Positions 1-6,887 are shown, counted from the stretch's first letter. The stretch is DNA of 7,242 nucleotides from Bacteroidota bacterium (GCA_020047835.1 JAIFNJ010000163.1:1-7242), one strand, 5' to 3'. The notes: a model not told the origin generated them from the sequence alone. Numbers and translations: made by a program.

Positions 1-311
1 TCCTTTACAAACATCATCCCAACCATGGATAAACCGCTTAATAAAATACCGAAACTATACAGGTTGGCTACTTTAAAATGTTGAAGTAAAAAACCATTGG
101 TAAGCGATGTAATGATGATGCCGGTGTACATGGCCACTTGAAAAATAGCCACATAACTGGTATCGGCAAAATAACGCATGATATAGGCAGCCATGAATAT
201 TTCCACCACTGGCAAAACCAACGCATAAAGCATATTGGTAATAAGCAATACCCGCATGTTATGAGGCATTGACAGAAAAAAACGGAACTCGGTAGTCAGT
301 TTTGCAATCAT
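1..311 (-). CDS. MFS-type transporter, N-terminal part (runs off the left edge)
   Basis: This is the first 103 residues of an integral inner-membrane protein, starting at the ATG at 309-311 and still open at position 1. The first ~19 residues are a polar/amphipathic cytoplasmic leader. Three hydrophobic segments follow at about residues 20-45, 53-76 and 84-102, with short polar turns between them, as in the first three helices of a major facilitator transporter. The start lies 14 bp after the stop of the GH130 gene on the same strand, so the two are very likely co-transcribed. Inference: it imports the mannoside that the GH130 enzyme cleaves, since GH130 genes in Bacteroidota are often paired with an MFS or other sugar symporter. 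The MFS call rests on topology, the general look of the sequence and context, because no signature motif beyond helix 3 is visible. Another polytopic sugar transporter family is possible. Confidence 0.6.
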   Translation of the reverse strand, partial: MIAKLTTEFRFFLSMPHNMRVLLITNMLYALVLPVVEIFMAAYIMRYFADTSYVAIFQVAMYTGIIITSLTNGFLLQHFKVANLYSFGILLSGLSMVGMMFVK

Positions 312-325
312 TCTTTTACAGGGGA

Positions 326-1402
326 TTAGATTAACGATGAAAGAATTTCGGAAATAGAAAGTTTGGCCGCACAAATTACTTCGTCGCTTGCCCCATAATA
401 CATGAATATATCATCACCATTCACATAGTGGCCGTTGGTAAATACCACGTTTCCGAAAAATCCGGTTTGTTCGTAGGTTTGAATGGGCTCCATAATGGGC
501 ACTATACTTCGGGCTAATACCTTTGAAGGATCATTTATGTCGAGCAACAATGCCCCTAGGCAATATCGATGATCGCTGTTGGCCCCATGATAGATTTCGA
601 GCCACCCTTTTTCTGTTCTGATAGGGGCAGCTCCGGCTCCCACCCGTTTGGAATCCCACATTCCGGGGCGCGAGGTGGCAATGCATTTGTGATTACCCCA
701 ATGAATCAGGTCGAGCGATTCGGCCAACCATATATAGTTTCCTCCCAGTTCAGGACTGCTTGGACGGTGAAGGGCATAGTATTTTCCGTTTATTTTTTCT
801 TCAAAAATGGCACAGTCCTTATTATGAGGCGGAAAAATCATCCCTTCGCGCTTAAAGTTTTTCCAGTCATTGGTCCTAATAAGTCCAACTCCCACCCCAA
901 ATCCGGACACTTCAGTAAATGAAAGCAAAAATCCTTCATTGGTAGTAGCTACCCGACAATCTTCAATACCAAATGATTCGAGCTCTCCTTTACCAAAAAT
1001 GGGTGGATAGCCTTCAGGTTCATGAAAATGAATTCCATCGTCGCTGCAAACCAGCCGCAGGTAGGAAAGTGTAGTAAGGTAATCTTTCTTCTTATAGTTT
1101 ATGATGCGAGGATCGGAAGCATCCAAATCGGGATCATTTTTATCGAAACTCAAAATTTCAATGGTGCCTTTATTATTATATACGGGAAAGCTTATTTTTC
1201 CTTCAATTTGTTTGGGTCTTTCGGCTACCCGCAGTAAAAGCCATATTTTTCCATCATATTTAAAGACACCTGGGTTGAGCAGGCAAACTATTTCCATACC
1301 GGCAATGCCTGGTTTTAGATCAGAAGGGCGGAGTAGTGGGTTTTGAGAGAATCGTTTTGCAATATCCATAGTAGTCTGTTTTGTCAAAAACAAATTTACC
1401 AT
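326..1402 (-). CDS. GH130 family beta-mannoside phosphorylase-like enzyme
   Basis: A five-bladed beta-propeller glycosidase of family GH130 (PF04041). Members mostly phosphorolyse beta-1,4-mannosides to alpha-mannose-1-phosphate; some members instead hydrolyse beta-1,2-mannosides. Visible landmarks, numbered from the ATG at 1402, are NPG 43-45, the arginine of LLLRVAERP near 58, EDCR 147-150 (D148 aligns with the catalytic acid of the usual EDPR motif), NKD 194-196, HRP 212-214, WDSKRVGAG 249-257, YHG 271-273 and YYGASD 335-340. The basic residues R150, K195, H212 and R213 are in the regions where phosphorylases bind phosphate, so phosphorolysis is favoured over hydrolysis, but the subfamily is not settled. 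There is no signal peptide, so it is cytoplasmic. The first 11 residues (MVNLFLTKQTT) look non-native: an in-frame ATG at 1369 gives 347 residues beginning MDIAKRF, and a promoter-like box overlaps the first start. I prefer 1369. A transporter gene follows after 14 bp. The exact mannoside substrate cannot be read from sequence. Confidence 0.87.
   Translation of the reverse strand: MVNLFLTKQTTMDIAKRFSQNPLLRPSDLKPGIAGMEIVCLLNPGVFKYDGKIWLLLRVAERPKQIEGKISFPVYNNKGTIEILSFDKNDPDLDASDPRIINYKKKDYLTTLSYLRLVCSDDGIHFHEPEGYPPIFGKGELESFGIEDCRVATTNEGFLLSFTEVSGFGVGVGLIRTNDWKNFKREGMIFPPHNKDCAIFEEKINGKYYALHRPSSPELGGNYIWLAESLDLIHWGNHKCIATSRPGMWDSKRVGAGAAPIRTEKGWLEIYHGANSDHRYCLGALLLDINDPSKVLARSIVPIMEPIQTYEQTGFFGNVVFTNGHYVNGDDIFMYYGASDEVICAAKLSISEILSSLI
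1391..1398 (-). promoter_or_regulatory. Possible -7 promoter box for the GH130-transporter operon
   Basis: On the minus strand this reads TAAATTTG, an exact match to the Bacteroidota -7 consensus TAnnTTTG. It lies 21 bp before the in-frame ATG at 1369, which would give a leader of roughly 15 nt, and it overlaps the codons just after the upstream ATG at 1402. No clear TTTG is seen at the -33 position. The match could be chance in AT-rich DNA. Confidence 0.3.
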
Positions 1403-1533
1403 GGTTGGCTAAAACGGATGTCCGCTCCATTCCTAATCTTGTCCCGTATAGTACAAAATGTGCTGATTATAAAAGAATTTCGCCGATTTGATATGAAGAA
1501 TATAGAAACAGGATTGTTTATAAAGAATATGCT
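1403..1533. other. Intergenic spacer between broken regulator and GH130 gene
   Basis: These 131 bp separate the end of the AraC remnant from the longest form of the GH130 gene. I see no coding frame of substance, no strong hairpin followed by a T-run, and no long repeat. Its length is enough for an independent promoter or activator site for the GH130-transporter pair, consistent with the regulator being transcribed separately. Confidence 0.5.
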
Positions 1534-1785
1534 TTATTTTTCGGTTGGGTTGTTTCTAAAATCGGAGGGTGAACAACCATATGCGTTGCTAAAAAGCTCA
1601 TAGAAGTGGGTTCTGCTTGCAAAGCCGGTTTGTACAATAATTTCACTTACCGTTAATGAGGTTGACTTTAAAAGCATGGCTGCTTTACTCAATCGGCGCT
1701 GGTTTATCATGCTGTGGGGCGTTGTGCCTAGCAGCGATTTGGTTTTATTATATAGCGATGATTTACTGATGGCTAGTTTATCGCA
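1534..1785 (-). pseudogene. Out-of-frame AraC-type DNA-binding remnant of the hybrid regulator
   Basis: This frame encodes most of an AraC/XylS-type double helix-turn-helix domain that belongs to the regulator upstream. From the cysteine codon at 1783-1785 it reads CDKLAISKSSLYNKTKSLLG, the recognition helix of the first HTH. An NQRRLSKAAMLLK linker helix follows, then SEIIVQTGFASRTHFYELFS (second HTH) and the family-typical end YGCSPSDFR, stopping at 1534. It lies in the +1 frame relative to the 1778-5524 gene, whose stop codon overlaps its first codons. Hybrid regulators normally have about 30 more residues (a long helix plus the first short helix) between the receiver linker and this point, and those are missing. 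The frame could be read from a methionine at 1834-1836, but the ~17 residues before the cysteine there are just the shifted linker sequence. As it stands it is not expected to be translated in fusion with the sensor, and an independent gene is unlikely. Confidence 0.8.
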
Positions 1786-4700
1786 CTGGATCCGGAATTT
1801 CCTTAACCAAAGCCGGATTGACAGCTTGGTTCCCAAACTGGTTTTTAATACTAGATCTCAGTTGAAGCAATTTTTCCACCCTAACTTTCAAATGTTCCGG
1901 ATGAAATGGTTTTGGGATGTATGAATCGGCACCGGCTTTGAGTCCAACAATACGGTCTTCAATTTCAGCTTTGGCAGTTAAAAGAATCATGGGTAAATGG
2001 CTGGTGTCGAAATTGGCGCGTAGCCGACCGCAGAGTTCTATTCCATCCAATTCAGGCATCATGACATCGGAAACTATCAAATCGGGCTTTTCGGAGACTA
2101 CTTTTTCATAGGCTTGTAAACCATTTTCAGCAAAAATGACATTATAATCTTCTTTCAAAAAATCACGAAGTACTTGCAATACATCTGGCTCGTCATCAAC
2201 CAACAAAATTAAGGGTTTTCCTTCTGAAAGAACCGTATTTTCAAGAATTTGATCGGGTTTGGATTCCTTGTTAAAACTGATTTCATTCAATACCTCAGCT
2301 GGCTCATTAAGAAATGCTCCTGTATTGATTTCCATGGTGTCTGGAAATACACAAATAAAGGTAGTCCCTTCTTCAAATCGGCTTTCAAAACTAATAGTCC
2401 CTTTAAGTAATTCAACCAGACCTTTTGTAACAGCTAGTCCCAACCCAGTTGAGCGGTAACCGGGAAAACTTCCTTTTCGTAAGACGGACGAAATGCCAAA
2501 TGGCTCAAAAACTTTTTGGGAATACTCTGGCTTAATTCCTAGCCCATTATCTTCAATTTCTACTATAAGTGCCGAATTATCCAATTTAATTGTGACATTC
2601 ACAAATCCTCCGGGTTTATTGTACTTTATTGCATTCGAAATTAAATTAGTAGCAATGCGTTGAAATTTGTCGGCATCAGTTTTAAAAACAACTTCATTTT
2701 CAGGTGCAAAAATCTGGCAGCAAATATTTTTTTGTGTGGCAAGTTGTTCCAAGTCAGAAACCACTTCTTTAATAAGCTCAATTGGTTTTGTAAATTGAAT
2801 ATTTAAGGGTTCCTTACCTTTTTCCAATTTGCGGAACTGCATAATTTCCAGCACCAGTTTCTGAAGCTTTACACTGTTGTTGTAAACCTTTAAGAGTCGG
2901 GGATTATCCGACGTATTCCTTGTATCTTCGAGCAATGAATGAATGTGGGAGTTTATTAATGTCAGCGGCGTGCGGAATTCATGAGCTACATTCGTAAAAA
3001 ATTCAATTTTATAACTCTGCAATTCCGCTTCTTTTTCCTTTTGAAATTCTTTTAAGGCGACCTCTTTTTTTAGGGCAGCGCGCTTTCGGTAGGTTAAAAA
3101 TATAAATACCTGGATGGCAATAAACAGTAATATGTAACTCACTATTGCCCACGAAGTAGCCCAGAATGGGGGATCGATCCGAATCTCTATTTCCCTGATT
3201 TCACTCGACCAGTTGCCATTCTCGTCACTCACCCGTAATTGCAGATAATAAATACCCCAAGCCAGATTGGAGAAGCTGATGGGTTGATTCTGTGGAATTA
3301 CGATCCACTCGTTATCAAAATTTTTAAGCCGGTACGAAATCCGGTGACGTTCTTGTCCCCAGAATACAATGGGTGAAACATAAAATGTGATGAAGTTCTG
3401 ATTGTAGTTTAATATCAAACTCTTCTGATGGTTGATTTTACTATTAAGTGGACTTTCGTTTCCGATAACCACCGGATTGTTTTTTATAAAAAGTTGATTA
3501 ATGGCTATTGGTGGAAAATAGGAGGTGTTTTTAATTTCATTGGTTTGTAAAATGTCCACACCCATGGTACCTCCAACATAAATCCTGCCTGTATTTGCAT
3601 CATAAAACGAAGCACCGTCACTGTATTCAATATTTATTAACCCATCACTCAAATTGAAACTCCTTACTTTCAAACGGCTGGTGTCAATTAATGAAAGCCC
3701 CTGATTGGTGGTAACCCACAAATTTCCCATTTTATCTAACTGAATGGCATGAATGCTGGTGTTAGAAATATCGGAATGAACCCCAAGCGTAATAACATTT
3801 ATAGAATCGGCAGTAATAGGTTTAATACTAAAAAGTCCATTACTGCTGCCAGCCCAAATGTATCCGTTCAAGTCGGTAATCAAAGAAAGGATATCATCGT
3901 TCTTAATTGCCTTTGGTTGTGAAAGGGTGTTGTACTGGCCAATCACACGTTTGGTAATGGTATTATACCGGTATAATCCTAAACCTCGGGTCCCAATCCA
4001 AATGGTACCCGGTTTTTCTTCCGTTAGGGCATACACTATCTGCTTTTGTTGATTGGGTGTTTCAATACTTTTATCGAGTATTAGCTGTTCGCAACTTATG
4101 GGTAAAGCTCCGCTTTTTGCATCCAGCTCAATCAATATTACCCCATAACCACTCGTTCCCAAATAAATTCGTCCATCGCTATCTTCAAGAATGCGGTATA
4201 CCGACGCAAATTCCAAGGAAGGAGTATTTTTAAAATCGCGGGGAAAATTGCGGATGGTTTTATAATCCGGTGAAATAATATCAATTCCTATTCCATCGGT
4301 ACCCACCCATATGGAACCGTCTTTGTGCTCATGGAACGAAAGAACGGAATTGTTGCTTAACCCGTTTTTAACTGAGATGGATTTAATGCGACTTCCATTG
4401 GCATCGAATAGGTCAATTCCACCCCCTTTGGTACCAATTAACACATCTTTTTTTCGGGTAACCAAAATACTGCGCACAATGGGGTATGTTAATTGATTCG
4501 ACGACAAACTTTTATTCGGAAAGTCGGTAAACTTAAGGGCATACACCCCATTTCCGTCGGTTCCTATCCATAATAGATCCGTTTCCGTTTCATAAATGCT
4601 TAAAATGCGGGTAGCAATAGGGTTGTCGATAAACGAACCGGTGAGTATATTGAATAATAAAAAATTTCGGTCCAGTAAATTTAAACTGTATATTTTCCCT

Positions 4701-5524
4701 TTTTCGGTTCCAACCCAGATCCTTTCTTTTTCCTTCGAAAGGGAAAAGCAGGTAATAATATCGTTAGGGATGCTAAGCAACTGAGCTTCTTTCGCTTCCA
4801 AATCAACCAGCATAGCAGCCCCAGCTCGCTGAGTAATCAGAACAAAGGGACGATGGTTGATGTTAACTGATATGGAGTTAGATAGGGGGCCTGTTAATGG
4901 TAATTTTAAAACTTCTTGAAGATGATTCCCCAATACTTCATACAGTTTTCCATCTGAGGAAATACAGTAAGCACGGCTTTCTATCAAATGAATCCGTTTT
5001 ATATTAGTGGCTATATTTTGAGTGGCTTCATCGAAAGCAATTTGATTGAATTGCATGGTAATGCTGTCGAACTGGAAAATTCCTCTTCCAAAAACGGAGA
5101 CTAAAGTTCCAAAATTCTTTGAATAACAGATGGCAATATCATCTTCATAGTTTATTTGTTCCGATTCTTTTGTAAAATAAGAGGTGAACCGGTCGTGGAT
5201 GTTATCGTATAAGCCAACCCCTTTATTGGTAAGCATCCAAATAGGCCCCATTTCTGTCGGGTATATTTCCCTGATAACATGGTTGTGAATGGAATTGGTA
5301 TTGCTGCCCGGAAGATACGTAACCATGTTACTGCCATCGTAGCGATTTAGACCGTTCCAGGTCCCAAACCAAACATACCCTTCCGCATCTTTTACTATGG
5401 TATTTACAGCACCGTTTGACAACCCCTCGCGCCGCGAAATGAAATGGACATTCGTTTTATTTTCTGCTATTAGGGTAAAAGGCAACAAAAAATAGATTAT
5501 ACCGAAAAGGAGCTTTCTTCGCAT
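1778..5524 (-). CDS. Hybrid two-component sensor/regulator, truncated before its AraC output domain
   Basis: A membrane-spanning one-protein two-component system of the type that controls polysaccharide-utilisation genes in Bacteroidota. Numbers below are from the upstream TTG at 5548; the chosen ATG at 5522-5524 is residue 9 and directly begins a signal peptide (MRRKLLFGIIYFLLPFTLIA). Domains in order: about 11 recognisable reg_prop propeller repeats (about 43-668, e.g. WFGTWNGL, IWVGTDGIG, IWIGTRGLG), Y_Y_Y domain (about 715-792), transmembrane helix (about 799-819), and HisKA with H856 in HEFRTP. The ATPase domain has N972, DNGLGI 1000-1005 and GLGLAV 1035-1040. The receiver has D1118/D1119, phospho-acceptor D1161, T1191 and K1213. 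All catalytic residues are present. The frame ends 43 residues after K1213, at KEIPDPVR, just past the receiver. The AraC domain that should follow lies in another frame (1534-1785), so this gene is probably inactivated or wrongly assembled. An ATG at 5543-5545 is an alternative start. It most likely senses an oligosaccharide in the periplasm and activates the GH130-transporter genes. Confidence 0.9.
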   Translation of the reverse strand: MRRKLLFGIIYFLLPFTLIAENKTNVHFISRREGLSNGAVNTIVKDAEGYVWFGTWNGLNRYDGSNMVTYLPGSNTNSIHNHVIREIYPTEMGPIWMLTNKGVGLYDNIHDRFTSYFTKESEQINYEDDIAICYSKNFGTLVSVFGRGIFQFDSITMQFNQIAFDEATQNIATNIKRIHLIESRAYCISSDGKLYEVLGNHLQEVLKLPLTGPLSNSISVNINHRPFVLITQRAGAAMLVDLEAKEAQLLSIPNDIITCFSLSKEKERIWVGTEKGKIYSLNLLDRNFLLFNILTGSFIDNPIATRILSIYETETDLLWIGTDGNGVYALKFTDFPNKSLSSNQLTYPIVRSILVTRKKDVLIGTKGGGIDLFDANGSRIKSISVKNGLSNNSVLSFHEHKDGSIWVGTDGIGIDIISPDYKTIRNFPRDFKNTPSLEFASVYRILEDSDGRIYLGTSGYGVILIELDAKSGALPISCEQLILDKSIETPNQQKQIVYALTEEKPGTIWIGTRGLGLYRYNTITKRVIGQYNTLSQPKAIKNDDILSLITDLNGYIWAGSSNGLFSIKPITADSINVITLGVHSDISNTSIHAIQLDKMGNLWVTTNQGLSLIDTSRLKVRSFNLSDGLINIEYSDGASFYDANTGRIYVGGTMGVDILQTNEIKNTSYFPPIAINQLFIKNNPVVIGNESPLNSKINHQKSLILNYNQNFITFYVSPIVFWGQERHRISYRLKNFDNEWIVIPQNQPISFSNLAWGIYYLQLRVSDENGNWSSEIREIEIRIDPPFWATSWAIVSYILLFIAIQVFIFLTYRKRAALKKEVALKEFQKEKEAELQSYKIEFFTNVAHEFRTPLTLINSHIHSLLEDTRNTSDNPRLLKVYNNSVKLQKLVLEIMQFRKLEKGKEPLNIQFTKPIELIKEVVSDLEQLATQKNICCQIFAPENEVVFKTDADKFQRIATNLISNAIKYNKPGGFVNVTIKLDNSALIVEIEDNGLGIKPEYSQKVFEPFGISSVLRKGSFPGYRSTGLGLAVTKGLVELLKGTISFESRFEEGTTFICVFPDTMEINTGAFLNEPAEVLNEISFNKESKPDQILENTVLSEGKPLILLVDDEPDVLQVLRDFLKEDYNVIFAENGLQAYEKVVSEKPDLIVSDVMMPELDGIELCGRLRANFDTSHLPMILLTAKAEIEDRIVGLKAGADSYIPKPFHPEHLKVRVEKLLQLRSSIKNQFGNQAVNPALVKEIPDPVR

Positions 5525-5548
5525 TTTGTGTTTACTATCAAACATCAA

Positions 5549-5669
5549 TCAACAACTGAGTAAAGTTAGGAATAATTGACAGTACTAAAAAACTGTTTGA
5601 CAAATTGGCCAAACCAGCAAAAAATTCATTTGATTCAGTTTTTTTTGTCGGGTGGGGTGCGAGATTATT
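5549..5669. other. Intergenic region upstream of the hybrid regulator, with a near-palindrome
   Basis: This 121-bp AT-rich gap separates the MBL-fold gene from the regulator. It holds a 20-bp dyad at 5595-5614 (arms GTTTG and CAAAC around a TTGGCCAA core; 16 of 20 positions symmetric). I find no exact TAnnTTTG box in it; the closest on the minus strand is TAACTTTA, 7 of 8 positions if the last base is ignored. No convincing hairpin-plus-T-run terminator for the MBL gene is seen. Confidence 0.4.
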
Positions 5670-6470
5670 CTATCCAATTAACCGGATAACATCCGATGGT
5701 ATATTCCGGTTCAAAATTGAAATTTGTTGATGTCTGTTCAGACTAATGCCCCTATCCAAGAAAGTTTGTTGCAGTGTTTCTAATGCCCTTTCAGGGGTAT
5801 TGTTGTTTTTGCTCAGGTGAGCCAGACAAATATGGCTGATGCTGTCAGTGATATGGTCGGCAAGAAAAGCCGCGGTTTGATGATTTCCTAAATGACCACG
5901 GTCCGATTGTATCCTTGCTATTAAATACGGTGGATAATTACCATTCACTAGCATCTGTTCATCGTAATTTGACTCTAACACTAGAAGATTGGCAGCTTTA
6001 ATATAGGGAGCCGCCGTTTCACAGATATGTCCAAGGTCAGTAGCGATGGTTATTTTTTTATCCCCAGCACAAATATGGAATCCAATGGTTTCAGGAGCAT
6101 CATGAAAAACCGGAAATGCTTCAATGTCAAAACCTGCGATATGAAATTTTTGCTGCAACCCAATTTCGTGGATGGAGCTACTTGAAATTTTTGCATCTGG
6201 AGTAAGCAAGCTTTTCCGAATTTTAGGGGTTGTAAAAACCGGCAGGTTATTTTTCATAGCAAGCTGGTACAATCCCCTAACATGATCGGTATGATTGTGT
6301 GTAACCAGAACACCCATAATAGATTGTATGGATATGCCCATTTTATGAAGCATTTTACGAATCGCAGTGCCTGAAATTCCGGCATCAATCAGAATTCCAT
6401 GAAACCCGTTACCCACATAATAACAATTCCCACTACTTCCGCTACTCAAACTGCAAAATTCCAAATTCAT
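5670..6470 (-). CDS. YycJ/WalJ-like metallo-beta-lactamase-fold hydrolase
   Basis: A 266-residue soluble metallo-hydrolase of the MBL fold, close in plan to the YycJ/WalJ group, which are thought to be nuclease-like phosphodiesterases. The N-terminus carries the group's SSGSSGNCYYV (about 9-19) and LIDAG (27-31). The zinc motif THNHTDH is at 57-63 (H58, H60, D62, H63). Further ligands are H123 in VFHDAPETIGF, D145 in ATDLGH and H218 in CLAHLS. LESNYD (165-170) and GHLGN (192-196) are also typical. The length is normal for the family and nothing is missing. There is no signal peptide, so it is cytoplasmic. The start at 6468-6470 has a TATCTTTG box 20 bp upstream, supporting it as the true start of a leaderless-like short 5' region. 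It precedes the hybrid regulator by 121 bp or more on the same strand, but a functional link is not evident. The true substrate is uncertain: DNA, RNA or a small phosphodiester. Confidence 0.88.
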   Translation of the reverse strand: MNLEFCSLSSGSSGNCYYVGNGFHGILIDAGISGTAIRKMLHKMGISIQSIMGVLVTHNHTDHVRGLYQLAMKNNLPVFTTPKIRKSLLTPDAKISSSSIHEIGLQQKFHIAGFDIEAFPVFHDAPETIGFHICAGDKKITIATDLGHICETAAPYIKAANLLVLESNYDEQMLVNGNYPPYLIARIQSDRGHLGNHQTAAFLADHITDSISHICLAHLSKNNNTPERALETLQQTFLDRGISLNRHQQISILNRNIPSDVIRLIG

Positions 6471-6490
6471 TCCTCATTTTTTTGTAGGGA

Positions 6491-6498
6491 CAAAGATA
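6491..6498 (-). promoter_or_regulatory. Probable -7 promoter box for the MBL-fold hydrolase
   Basis: On the minus strand this is TATCTTTG, an exact TAnnTTTG match, ending 20 bp before the ATG at 6470. A T-rich tract (6511-6518 on the minus strand) is near the place where the -33 TTTG element would be, though an exact TTTG is not there. The position relative to a confident start makes it more believable than a chance match. Confidence 0.45.
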
Positions 6499-6536
6499 GT
6501 ATTTGAAAGATAAAAAAAGGATTGCTTTAAAAGAAG

Positions 6537-6563
6537 ACCCCGGAATAAATTATAATCCCGGGT
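6537..6563. repeat. Imperfect inverted repeat in the divergent intergenic region
   Basis: ACCCCGG (6537-6543) and CCCGGGT (6557-6563) face each other across an AT-only 13-base centre. They pair with one C-C mismatch, or as a perfect 5-bp stem in a shifted register. It is GC-rich arms in an otherwise AT-rich spacer between the MBL-fold gene and hicA. No T-run follows on the plus strand; a weak CTTCTTTT follows on the minus strand. It could be a small operator or hairpin, and its role is unknown. Confidence 0.35.
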
Positions 6564-6651
6564 ACAGATGACTGGGATATAAGTGGAATATTGCAATTAA
6601 ACCGTTTGTTTTCTTATAGTTTTTAATTTTGTGTCCTTTCATTAATAATAA

Positions 6652-6667
6652 GTAATATATTTATTAC
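6652..6667. promoter_or_regulatory. Likely HicB operator (palindrome over the hicA promoter)
   Basis: The sequence GTAATATATTTATTAC has perfect 6-bp inverted arms (GTAATA and TATTAC) around TATT. It overlaps the first three bases of the hicA -7 box, exactly where a repressor would block RNA polymerase. HicB proteins with a C-terminal DNA-binding domain, as here, repress their own operon by binding such palindromes. A wider nested pair, TAATAA at 6646-6651 and TTATTA at 6661-6666, surrounds the same centre. The assignment to HicB is inference from position. Confidence 0.45.
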
Positions 6668-6672
6668 CTTTG
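6665..6672 (+). promoter_or_regulatory. Probable -7 promoter box for hicAB
   Basis: TACCTTTG matches TAnnTTTG exactly and ends 17 bp before the hicA ATG at 6690, giving a leader of about 10-12 nt. A TTTC at 6637-6640 lies about 24 bp upstream, slightly farther than the usual -33 spacing. Translation would rely on an A/T-rich leader, since no Shine-Dalgarno sequence is present. Confidence 0.45.
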
Positions 6673-6689
6673 TATGCTAATTTCATTGC

Positions 6690-6887
6690 ATGAAGTATAA
6701 TGAACTTTTCAGGTTATTGAGGCAAAACGGTTGGTATGAAGTCCGGCAATCGGGTAGCCATTTAGTGATGGCACACCCTGAAAAGGAGATTACGATAACT
6801 GTTCCCAATCATGGAAGCAAAGAGGTGAAAAAGGGGTTATTGCAAGCATTGAAAAAACAGACAGGAATTAAAACAACCAATCGATGA
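6690..6887 (+). CDS. hicA: HicA family mRNA interferase toxin
   Basis: A 65-residue toxin of the HicA family (PF07927), which folds like a double-stranded RNA-binding domain and cleaves mRNA in ribosome-independent fashion. The sequence runs in the family order: an N-terminal helix (YNELFRLLRQNGW), then RQSGSHLVMAHP with the catalytic histidine H24 in GSH, then ITVPNHGSKEVKKGLLQALKKQTGI, the conserved strand and C-terminal helix. The length is complete for the family (about 60-80). Its stop codon overlaps the start of the next gene by four bases (ATGA), so toxin and antitoxin are translationally coupled, in the usual toxin-first order of hicAB. The retained catalytic histidine suggests an active toxin held in check by HicB. 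The unit appears unlinked to the carbohydrate genes, and such modules are often acquired horizontally. Confidence 0.93.
   Translation: MKYNELFRLLRQNGWYEVRQSGSHLVMAHPEKEITITVPNHGSKEVKKGLLQALKKQTGIKTTNR

Noticed and set aside
569..1346. Several plus-strand open frames across the GH130 gene
   Set aside because: They lie opposite a clear GH130 gene, resemble no known protein and have no start signals. They are antisense shadows.
1776..1790. Programmed +1 ribosomal frameshift joining sensor and AraC domain
   Set aside because: No slippery sequence or obvious stimulator is seen, and shifting frame would still leave about 30 expected residues missing.
1534..1836. A free-standing 100-residue AraC-family regulator
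   Set aside because: The first ~17 residues are the shifted linker of the upstream gene, the first HTH lacks its leading helices, and the frame begins inside the hybrid regulator. It is better read as that gene's displaced end.
1676..4784. Plus-strand open frames and one short minus-strand frame within the hybrid regulator
   Set aside because: All are under 90 residues, overlap strongly conserved domains in the true frame, and lack recognisable motifs.
5640..5660. T-run next to GTCGGGTGGGG as a terminator
   Set aside because: There is no inverted repeat before the T-run on the plus strand, and on the minus strand it reads as an A-run after the MBL-fold stop, so it has no terminator shape.
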